Positions 20,647-28,859 of a DNA stretch of 33,451 nt are shown piece after piece. The notes beneath the pieces were generated by a model. It was given only the letters and a program-made list of their open reading frames with translations, did no database searches and had not been told where the DNA came from. The translations under genes were made by a program, and so were the position numbers. Each line of letters begins with the position of its first letter. The stretch's first letter is position 1. This DNA is from Vitrella brassicaformis (Eukaryota > Sar > Vitrellaceae). The DNA is taken from positions 76,038 through 109,488 of the forward strand of contig CDMY01000376.1 of the NCBI GenBank assembly GCA_001179505.1. Reading direction: 5' to 3'.

Positions 20647-21351
20647 TGTCTGTCTGTGTGTGTGCTTGATTGATGCATTCATTCAATGCTCTGCAGGACA
20701 TGTCAGCTCTTGACGACCACTCTTGAGCATTTGGGTGTGTCGGTGACGGCGCTCCACTCACTCCAGAACCAAAGACGGCGAGTCGCCTCACTCGGTCAGC
20801 CAGCCACCCACCCCACCCAGCCCAGCCATCATGGCATGTGTATGTGTATGTGTGTGTGTATGTGCGCCTCAGGCAAGTTCCGCAGCGGCGTGTCACGGAT
20901 TCTGATATCGACCGACGTCGGCAGCCGCGGCCTGGACCTTCCCAAAGTTGGCTTCATCGTCAACTTCGACCTCCCCCACCTGACCGACGCTGCCGCCACC
21001 TACCTGCACCGAGTGGGCCGCACAGCACGCGCAGGCCGCCAGGGGCTCGCCGTATCCTTCGTCACGGAGCGGCCGAGAGACGTGGCTGCCGTCCACGCCA
21101 TCGAGGCCAAGATTGGGAAGCAGCTGCATGCGCATGAGACTAACGAAGATGAGGTGCTGAAGGGCCTTGGGAAGGTGTCCAAGGCGGTCAACAAGGCGCA
21201 GCTGCTGCTGAGTGAGGTGGGGTTCGATCAGAAGGTGGAGGAGAGAAAGAAGAAGCGCAAGAGAGGAGAGGGGCAGGGGCAGACGGCCAACGGTGACGAC
21301 GCCGACAAGGCGAGAAGGGTGGGTAGGCAGGGAGGGGAGACGGCCTCTTGA
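19464..21351 (+). CDS. DDX49: DEAD-box RNA helicase, DDX49/Dbp8 type
   Basis: Exons: 19464-19835, 19900-19980, 20051-20113, 20201-20535, 20697-20794, 20873-21351; 475 residues. All helicase motifs are present: Q motif ([11 protein letters not shown] with PTPIQ), motif I APTGSGKT (47-54), Ia PARELA, GGMD, Ib [15 protein letters not shown] within [81 protein letters not shown] and VGGMDM fit DDX49/Dbp8 specifically; this is a nucleolar helicase needed for 18S rRNA maturation in the small-subunit processome. Motif Ia has Ala where most family members have Thr (PTRELA). The C-terminus is Lys/Arg-rich (KKKRKRGEG), consistent with nucleolar localisation. A Gly/Asp-rich insert (about 230-245) lies in the inter-domain region. 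Confidence 0.95.
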
Positions 21352-21643
21352 AGATGCCGATGGATGCTTAGGCTCTCTGCATATTGTGTGTGTGAGTAAT
21401 GGACTTACTGTGGATACTTCCATGAATGCTGTCCAGAGAGCCAATGACTCCTTTCCATTGCCGATCGGCGGCCGCTCGTTTGGCGGTGGTGGACTGCCGA
21501 TCGGCGGCCCTCATTGCCAACCGGCGACCCCGCCGAATTTACGATGCACTTTTTGTCCCTTTGGCGGTAGCATTATGCCCCGATTCAAACAATCGGATGA
21601 GTATTAGGGCATCGAGCGTAGCAAAGGCAAGAAGGATTTCCTG
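21352..21643. promoter_or_regulatory. Spacer with repeated GCCGATCGGC palindromes
   Basis: Between the helicase stop and the next predicted start. TGCCGATCGGCGGCC occurs exactly twice (21459-21473 and 21495-21509), and a degenerate third copy lies at 21514-21528. Each exact copy centres on the 10-bp palindrome GCCGATCGGC. TTTGGCGGT occurs nearby at about 21479 and 21559. It probably belongs to the promoter or 5' region of the small gene downstream. Confidence 0.55.
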
Positions 21644-22467
21644 ATGAACAAGGACCTCCGCGTACCCAACCGCACACCACCACACCCACCCCCCTCACTC
21701 ACACACGTCTGTGCGTTTGTGTGTGCGTGTATGCCTTCCTTCCTTCCTTCTTTCTTTTCCCCCTCCCCCTGTGTGTGCGTGCAGTTCTCCGTCAAATTCC
21801 GCAGCGACGACATCGATGGGGGCAGATGGCAGCGCGGCCGGAAGCGATGGCTGTTTTTCGAGCGGCACGGCAACGCCACTAGGGGGTATGGGACGCTGCA
21901 GAGCGAGTCGGGCATCGCCAAGAACAAAGTGATCCGGTACGAAAGCCACACGGGTGCATGCATTCCAATAGTACACCAACGCACCCTGCATTTCACGCGT
22001 TTGCAGGTTCTCATGGAAGTGGAAGGAGGTATGCACGCCATGGATGGAATGGTGGCATGCCATGTGCCGACCGACAGGTGCTGTTGGTGATGGTTGCGTT
22101 GTTTGTGTGGGTCACTGCAGGATTGGAAGAACTGCATCGTGTTCAAAGGGCGCCACGTACGAATGTCCATTTATCCATGCAAGGAAGGACCCAGGCGTAT
22201 GTGTGCAGGTTGAGGGCAAGATGTGGGTTGAGAGCAATCAGACCGGCCGCATCTTCCGCCGTATGGGCGACTGGACCGTCACCAGAAAGGGGGAAGAGGA
22301 AGAGGTCACACACACCCACCCACTCTCTCTCTCACACGCACACGCACACTCACACACTCACAGAGACACGAACCCATGACGCATGCATGTGTGGATGTGT
22401 GCAGGTGGTGACGAAGGGCGATGACCTGATCGCGAAGGACAACGACCTCGGCTTCATCGTACGATAG
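21644..22467 (+). CDS. Small basic protein of unknown function
   Basis: Exons: 21644-21661, 21785-21936, 22007-22028, 22121-22156, 22209-22304, 22405-22467 (stop TAG 22465-22467); 128 residues from this start, all phases closed. I do not recognise the family. The chain is rich in Lys, Arg, Trp and Gly, with spaced aromatic-basic segments: GGRWQRGRKRWLFFERHG, RFSWKWKEDWKNCIVFKGRH, KMWVESNQTGRIFRRMGDWT. No signal peptide or TM segment is seen. The alternating aromatic and hydrophobic pattern suggests a small beta-rich fold. The start is uncertain: the frame is open upstream to 21608 (GIERSKGKKDFLMNK), directly after a TATTAG that could act as a splice acceptor, so a further 5' exon is possible. 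Consistent splicing of five introns supports a real gene. Confidence 0.68.
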
Positions 22468-23603
22468 AGATAGATGGCGGACAGACAGACCGATGGAAAG
22501 AAAAGTCAGGCAGGTGAGCGAGTAGGTGGGTGCGGTGCATCATCCACATATCCGCTCAGGAAGCACCGCCTGCCTGCGTTCATGTGTGTGTGTGTAGCTG
22601 GCTGTGTGTGTGTGGTGGCTGGCTGGCTGGCTGGCTGGCTGCAGCGGTCTCACAGATCGCTTAGCTAGTGCTGGAGCTCAGCAACACACACATGGAATGG
22701 AACCGACATAGAAACGGACGCACGGACGGACGGACAGAGGGATGAGGTGAAGGTGAGGGTCATGTCATGTGCAGACAGAGCATGTGCGTGTGGTGGGTGG
22801 TGCTGGGTGGGATGGGCGAGTGGATGGTGCCGACCGACCGATGCCCCTGTACGTTTGTACTTCTACACCTGCTTGTGTGGGTGGGTGTATGAGTGTATGT
22901 GTGAAAGGCAGCTGAGCCGCATTCATTCAATCATCATCGCACGATCAGCACGTTGGTGCGGTGCGTATGAACATCTGAGCGACAATCGCTCACGTATCAA
23001 CATCATGAACCTGCACACACGTACCCTCTTCACTCACTCCCCCCCTCCCGCTAAGAAAAGACCGTTGCAGCAAAAACTTACTAAGAAACTGCACAGTGAG
23101 TATCGACAGGTGGGAAGACAGAGAGGAGGAAGCACACTTATTACAGACAGACCATACAGACCACTTTCCTCTCTCTATAAGCATGCTTCTCCTCACAGCC
23201 GACCGGACCAGTGGTCCTACCTAAAACCTGGCGTTTCTCTGCCCCGGCGGGTTGCCGCACGACATCCATCCATCCATCCATCCATCCATACCCGTTGCCG
23301 GCCGGAAAAAACAGCTCTACCACATACCCACCCACCCCACGGATAAACCCCCCCCCTACACGCAGCGTGCACCATGCATCCACCGATCAAAACATGTACC
23401 CGTGTGCGCACCGCACACGTCACATGTACTCGCGTGTTTTTCACGCCATGCAAATGCTCACAGACGACCGACTCGACAAGGCGACACGACGCCAAGACGC
23501 AAACCCACCCACCCGACCACCGACGGGCAGACAGCTGCCCAATACTTACAAATACACACATATACGGTACGCAGAGAGTGAGGGCGGGGAGGCATTTACA
23601 CGC
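22468..23603. other. 1.1 kb convergent repeat-rich spacer
   Basis: Between the small basic protein (+) and the two-TM protein (-). It contains GGCT arrays (about 22616-22642), ACGG repeats near 22718-22736 and a CATC array (23264-23288). Open frames on both strands here are low complexity and lack splice-consistent continuation. No RNA gene is recognised. Confidence 0.55.
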
Positions 23604-24280
23604 TCACACGGGGTTCTCCTGGGCCGCCTCCTGCGGCTCACTGAGGGCATCCGCCCTTGTGCTGCACTCACTGCCGTCATCTCTCGCCTCAGCATCGCCA
23701 GGGACGGTAGACTTGGCAGTGGACTTGGTGGGCACGGTCCGCGCATCCTCGCTCCCAGCCCCTCGCTGCACACACCCAAGAAAACACACACCACGAAAAG
23801 AAAGATGCGTTGGTTCTCTCTCCAATGGACGGATGAAGGCATCGTGCCTACCCGGAGGTTTCGCTTGAGCGTTCGGATGATGACCATCCTAGCGATGAGG
23901 GTGCTGACAAACATTGTGACGAGCAGGAGGATCGCACACAGGCTGACCAGCGGCACCGTGGCGGCTCGGTGCTCCTGCTCCTCTTCTGGAGTGCCGCTGG
24001 CGGGCAGGATGGAAGAGGCCTGCCGGAGGGACCGCCGCTTGTAGCATCCCTCCGGCGGCGACGACCTGTACGAGAGACAATCGTCGACGTCAGGCTGCAC
24101 ACAGCACACAACACACAGGACGGATGGATTGATGGATGGATGGCATGTGTTGCTCCCTCTCCCTCCTGACCAACGTACCGAGACAGTGTAAATAAAGTAG
24201 TAGTAGGCCACGAGCAAGACAGCTATGAAAAGGGTCGCGACGCCGAGGCATCCACACACAGTCCTCTTGCACAAGCACAT
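23604..24280 (-). CDS. Two-TM membrane protein of unknown function
   Basis: Exons in transcript order: 24280-24179, 24094-23852, 23765-23604 (stop TGA at 23604-23606); 168 residues, all phase 0. A short Cys-rich cytosolic start (MCLCKRTVCGC, possible palmitoylation) precedes TM1 (LGVATLFIAVLLVAYYYFIY). A polar loop with two Cys (DDCLSYRSSPPEGCYKRR) follows, then TM2 (VPLVSLCAILLLVTMFVSTL) flanked by basic residues (RMVIIRTLKRNLR), and an acidic Ser/Glu-rich cytosolic tail ending EAAQENPV. By the positive-inside rule both ends face the cytosol, with the loop outside. No family is recognised. Its start codon lies only 20 bp after the stop of the upstream same-strand ORF. Confidence 0.75.
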
Positions 24281-24300
24281 GGTATGGTAATGATGACAAC

Positions 24301-24738
24301 TTAATCAAGGGAGTTGTAGTCAATAGCAATCAGGCGGGCGTCGTGGCGGTAGTACAATATATCGCGGATGGGAGGGGTAGAGTACCGGGTGATTGCCATG
24401 CACGACACCAACACGACAGCACCCTCCGCTCTCCCCTCGACGACGAGTATCTGCCGCTCTCCGTGCGCTCTCGACAGCTCTCTCCATAGATCCAGCGCAG
24501 CAACTCGGCCTTTTCTCGTCGTCGAGTGCACAGCTGGCCCCTGCACACACAGAGGAGTAGAAGCAGAGAGGGAAATTGCGTGAGCAGCCAGTTGCGAGCT
24601 TGGATTGCGAGCTGGGATCGCGATGTGCCACTGGTCGAGGAGCGGCGAAGGAGAAGCAAAGGAGACGAACGTGTGAGCGAGCGGGCCTGACGTGCTCGAG
24701 GTGCTCGTGCCGTTGGTGGTGCGCTTGCCTCGGTCCAT
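24301..24738 (-). CDS. Uncertain small protein, possible single-exon ORF
   Basis: An open frame of 145 residues with GC-rich third positions, starting 91 bp from the divergent LOV gene. The N-terminal half is Ser/Thr/Pro-rich; the C-terminal half looks folded (RQILVVEGRAEGAVVLVSCM, ILYYRHDARLIAIDYNSLD). A pyrimidine-rich stretch ending TGTGTGCAG just before GGGCCAGC (about 24541) looks like a splice acceptor, and a weak phase-0 donor (TTC|GTCTCC) lies upstream in the same frame. An in-frame intron could therefore remove the middle. It could also be 5' leader sequence of the two-TM gene, whose ATG follows 20 bp after this stop. No family is recognised. Confidence 0.42.
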   Translation of the reverse strand: MDRGKRTTNGTSTSSTSGPLAHTFVSFASPSPLLDQWHIAIPARNPSSQLAAHAISLSASTPLCVQGPAVHSTTRKGRVAALDLWRELSRAHGERQILVVEGRAEGAVVLVSCMAITRYSTPPIRDILYYRHDARLIAIDYNSLD

Positions 24739-24829
24739 CGCGACAGGAGAGAGAGAGATCGTCAAGTGTTTGCTGCTGCCTGCCTGCCTGCCTGACACGA
24801 GAGTAGCTACTAGATAGAGTGTAGTATAT
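24739..24829. promoter_or_regulatory. Compact 91-bp divergent promoter
   Basis: Only 91 bp separate the minus-strand ORF start from the LOV gene start. It contains a TGCC array (24777-24793) and TATATA directly before the LOV ATG. It lacks the AGATCT motif found in the other four divergent spacers. Confidence 0.4.
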
Positions 24830-25815
24830 ATGATCAAGATGACCTACCCGAGCTGGGATATCGAGCAGGCCATCGAGCACTTCCCCGCCATCTGCGGCAT
24901 GAAACTCTCACTCAGTCAGAGCCACACACACACTCACACTCACACTCACACACAAGCAGAGAGAGGGAGAGAGGGGGAGCCCACGGCACGTGTGTAACAC
25001 TTGTGTTGTGCTGTGTGTGTGCTGGCAGCCGTGGCGGATCCCACTCTCCCCGACTGTCCTCTCATCGGCTGCTCCTCGGGATTCACAAAGCTCACGGGGT
25101 ACGTCAGACACACATACGCACAGCCGTCTCCACCTGTGCCACGCATTTATCTCTCCTGCCTGCGTGTGTGGGGTTGGCTGGTTGGTGTGTCCCTCCTTCT
25201 CTCAGCTTTGACGAGTACAAGGTCATCGGCCAGAACTGCCGCTTCCTGAATGAGGGGTGTCACGTGGATGAGGTGGTTCGGAGAGAGCTGCGGAAGGCCA
25301 TACACTCCAGAGGCTCGCTCTTCTGCCTCGTCCAAAACAAGAAAGCCAGTACGCAAACACACACAGGACAGTAGAGGAAGCTGCCAAAAGAGAGAAAGAA
25401 ACCGCGCGTCTGTCCCTGTGTGTCTGTCCCTGTGTGTGTCTGATTGTAGATGGGTCGCGGTTCACCAACATGCTGTATCTGTCATCCTTCCACATCCCCA
25501 GCAGGGCGCAGACGTTCATGATCGGCGTGCAGAGCGACGCCACAAAGGTCGATCTGGTCGGCAACGAAAACCTCCGACTGTTCACCGAGGAAAAGGTAGG
25601 AATGCACACACCTCACCTGGGCAGGGCAGACAGACAAGAGCCGATGGATGGACACGACACACGGAATGAAGGGCTTGTGCGGTGTGGTCTACTCGTCAGA
25701 TATGCGAGCTGTTCAACACGGTCGATTTGACCAACTGGGTGCTCATGAAGGCGCGGTCATTCGAAGGTACCTAAGCCATGGGCACACAGCACACACGTCA
25801 TATGGCATACCGACG

Positions 25816-25854
<39 letters not shown>

Positions 25855-26457
25855 GCGCGCGCGCGCGCGCGTGTGTGTGTGTGCAGCCATCGAGCGGATG
25901 AAGAAGACGTCTCCCGCGCTACCCCTCCGATGGCGACCGCCGCAGCCAGCGGACGACGACGAGGGCAGAAGACCACCTCCCGTAAGACAACGCAACACAC
26001 ATACAATACATTCTATGTGTCTCTCACACGGATCTCTGTATGTATCGTGTATCGATGCCTCCTTCAGACTCCCCGTTGGTTGGCCGAGGAGCACATCTGG
26101 CCCCTTTTCCCCGCCGCCCTCTCTCTCGACGACCCCCAGCCCCAGGCCGTCACAGCCACCGACCAAGACGAGCAGGAGCATGCCCGCGACCGCGGCCTCT
26201 CATCTGGCAGCACGGCGTCCTCCAACACCCAAAGCCACACGCAGCCGCACGACCACCGCGGTGAGGGCGGCCGGCTGCCCAGCAGCCCCGGGACCTGCAC
26301 GACGTACGCCACAGCGGGCAACGGCGAGAGGGACGACGATACGCCCCCTGCCAATGGTGTGCTGCACCCCAAGGACGAGGAGGCGGCCGTGGGGACGCCC
26401 GAGATGGACGGGGTGGTGCAGCAGATGGCACAGATTAGACTACCGCCCACCGACTAG
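24830..26457 (+). CDS. Short LOV-domain blue-light receptor
   Basis: Exons: 24830-24914, 25029-25098, 25206-25348, 25450-25595, 25700-25766, 25887-25981, 26068-26457 (stop TAG); 331 residues, all phases closed. Residues about 27-135 form a LOV (flavin-binding PAS) domain: LTVADPTLPDCPLIGCSSGF, TKLTG, then GQNCRFLNEG with the photoactive Cys at 63, NGSRFTNMLYLSSFHIP, and FMIGVQSD with the conserved Gln that flips on adduct formation. Blue light makes a flavin-cysteinyl adduct in such domains. The residue after GxNCRFL is Asn instead of the usual Gln. After a helical linker (CELFNTVDLTNWVLMKARSF) the rest is Pro/Asp/Ser/His-rich and apparently disordered, with no kinase, bZIP, F-box or Kelch motif visible. 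It is therefore a LOV-only protein signalling by partner binding, by inference. The ATGs at 24830 and 24839 are both usable. Confidence 0.92.
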
Positions 26458-28859
26458 GGTGGGTGCGGTACATGTGCGGTGCATGGCACGGGGTGGGGTG
26501 GGGTGACATTTTTCCATCCCAGCCAGGTGAGGTGGGTCAGACAGACAGACAGACAGATGAGAGAGAAAACCGTATGTGAGAAATGAGAGATGAGATGAGG
26601 TGAGGGCATCGCCGCTTTTTTTCGTCAAGTGGCTGCGTTGCGTTGCGTTGCGTGATGGGATGTGATGGGATGTGCTGTGATCCGAGAGGGAGATGCAGAG
26701 GTTGCGTGTGTGGCAGTGCTTTCGCTTCCTTCCTTCCTTCCTTATTCTCTTGCCAATGAATGCCGTCCGTCATGGATTTGTTTTCCTCGCCCTTGTTTCT
26801 CGTCTCGTGTGATGGGAGTTTCCTCTGTGTGTTCGCGTGTGTGTGTGTGAGTGTATATGTACCTAACTGAGTGCGCGAATGTGACGCAGAGAGGGGGCGG
26901 GGCGGGGCGGGGCGGGCTGAGGGAGAGGCTCTGGGCTGGATGGGGTAATCGTGCAGCAACGCCGCTTCGTGTGGCGTGTGGTGTCCGATAGAGAGGAAGA
27001 GATAGGCGTGTCCGCAGATGGGATGGATGGATCGGTAAGGGAATTTTTCGTCTGTCGACCGCATTGCTATGACATAGACAGGCACAGAGAGAGAGGGAGG
27101 GCGGACGTGAGGGCGATTGTTTCACTGCCATCCGTGTGTGAGGGACAGAAGAGTCGACTTTCAACTCGCTTATTGCCTGCCTGCCTGCCTGTTGGGGCAT
27201 TTCTTTCCTCGCTGATGTGATGTGGCGGGGTGGAAGAGAGTGAGTGAGCGGATGAGAGCGACGTGACTGGAGTAACTAACGACACATCGATGCATTGCAA
27301 TGACCGAGTGTGATTGATGCGACCGACTTTCTCGTTTCAATTCATCATTCAGACGACACGAACGATGCAGCGCAGCCGATGCATTGCATCCTTCCACTGT
27401 CGGTGGGGTGACCTTTTCTGAATCGCTCACTCACTCACTCACTCAGTCACCTGATGCTGGCTGACAGCTGCTGTTGTGTATAAGAAGAGAGCCGGAGGGA
27501 GAGACCTGCTGCTGTATCTCTGTGTCTGTCTTCCTCCACCTCCTACCTACCTACCTACCTCTTCACGTCTTTCCCTCCCTCCGGCCGTAGGCACCTGCTG
27601 CTGCTGCTTCTTGCTTGGTGCTGCCTGCGTGGCGTGGTGTATGAATGTATGTCTGTATGTATGTCTGTGTGTGTGTCCGTCCGCATGTGCGAGTGTGAGT
27701 GTGGGTGAGCTTATGTGGTGTGAGAGCGAGTGCATGAGTGAGGTCCCGAAGGGAGAAAGGGAAGTGACAGTGGGTGATGGTGATGGTGATGTGACATACA
27801 TCTGCAGCCCGCCCAGCCATCCATCCATCCATCCAGTCAGCCCCTCCACCGTGCGTGTGTGTGGTTTGGGTTCTCCATCCATCCATCCATCTATCCATCT
27901 GTAGCATCCGTCACATTTTTTGTTCCTTGCCCTTCATTGAGCCAGCTACTCCCCCACCTCACCATGGTGCGTGTGTGTGTGCGTGCAGTGTGATCGCTCT
28001 CTGAAGCGCACCCATCGTATGAATGGAGAGGCAGGCCTCTCAGGCATACCACCACCACCACCACCAAAACCACACGGACACACACACACACACACACACG
28101 CACCCAATTGGATGCGGGAGTGAGTGAGTGGTTGAGTGCTGGTGGGAGGGGCGAGTGTTATGTCCAGCCATCGCACCACATTGTTTGAACGAATGGGTTG
28201 CGTGGCGTGGCGTGGCGTGGGGTGCTATGGGGGAGGGTGGGGTGGGTGGGGCGGGCAGAGAAATAAGATGCGATGTCGTGTGCCATGTGTGCGTGTGTGT
28301 TGGGGAGAGAGAGCTATTTGTTTGTTCGCATGCAGTCTGTCTGTCTGTTGACTGACTGAGGGGATAGAGAGTATTCGGCAGCGGCTCAGCGTGGGGGCGA
28401 GAGCGTGAGTGTGTGAGAGTGAGCTGAGATGTGAGAGTGAGCTTCCAGTAGATGAGTGATGACCACAAAGGCCCTGCTGCCGCCCCCGGTCTTTTCTCAC
28501 CACCGTAAGTTTTGCTCCAACGCTGGATGGGCCCTTCACACACGTGCATCTGTCTGTGTGTGTGTTTTGGGTACATGTGAGAGCTGCCTTGGGGGGGTGA
28601 CAACGAGAGGCTGCTGTGTGGTGTGCAAGTGGACCGACTGGACAGTGATAATGCTCGCGATGGACCTTGATTGAAGCAGACGTCATGTGGTGCGAGAATC
28701 TATCCTTTGTTCGTTCGCATCATCATCATCATCACTCTGGACATAACACTCATTCATGTAGCCAATCCCACTAGCAATGCCGTGTGTCCCTTTCCCCCTC
28801 CCTCCCCCTCCCTCCCCCTCTCCCTCCCTCCCTTTCCCTCCCTCCCTCTCTCTCTCTGT
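26458..28859. other. 2.4 kb convergent, microsatellite-rich spacer
   Basis: Between the LOV gene (+) and the RING gene (-), this is the longest gene-free stretch. It contains GCGTT repeats (26635-26652), TTCC repeats (26726-26742), a G-quadruplex-type run GGGGGCGGGGCGGGGC (from 26893), TGCC, CTAC and TATG arrays (27176-27660), CATC arrays (27818-27896), a CCA array (28049-28066), GTGGC repeats (28200-28219) and a long pyrimidine tract (28787-28858). Open frames on both strands are repeat translations. No tRNA or recognisable RNA gene was found; a long noncoding RNA cannot be excluded. Confidence 0.55.
28787..28858 (-). repeat. G-rich polypurine tract with G-quadruplex potential in the RING gene 3'UTR
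   Basis: The plus strand is almost pure CCCT/TCCC for about 70 bp. On the transcribed sense strand this is a run of many GGG blocks separated by one to four A/G bases, immediately after the RING stop codon. Confidence 0.8.

Noticed and set aside
23264-23288. Short regular repeats considered as a CRISPR array
   Set aside because: They are uninterrupted 4-bp CATC units without spacers in a eukaryotic genome.
23211-24044. 277-residue plus-strand frame
   Set aside because: It covers CATC repeats and then the antisense of the two-TM gene; the minus-strand model has clean splice borders and TM segments.
27476-27904. 142-residue plus-strand frame in the 2.4 kb spacer
   Set aside because: It consists of CVCV, SIHPSIHP and similar strings from TG and CATC microsatellites, with no splice-consistent neighbours.
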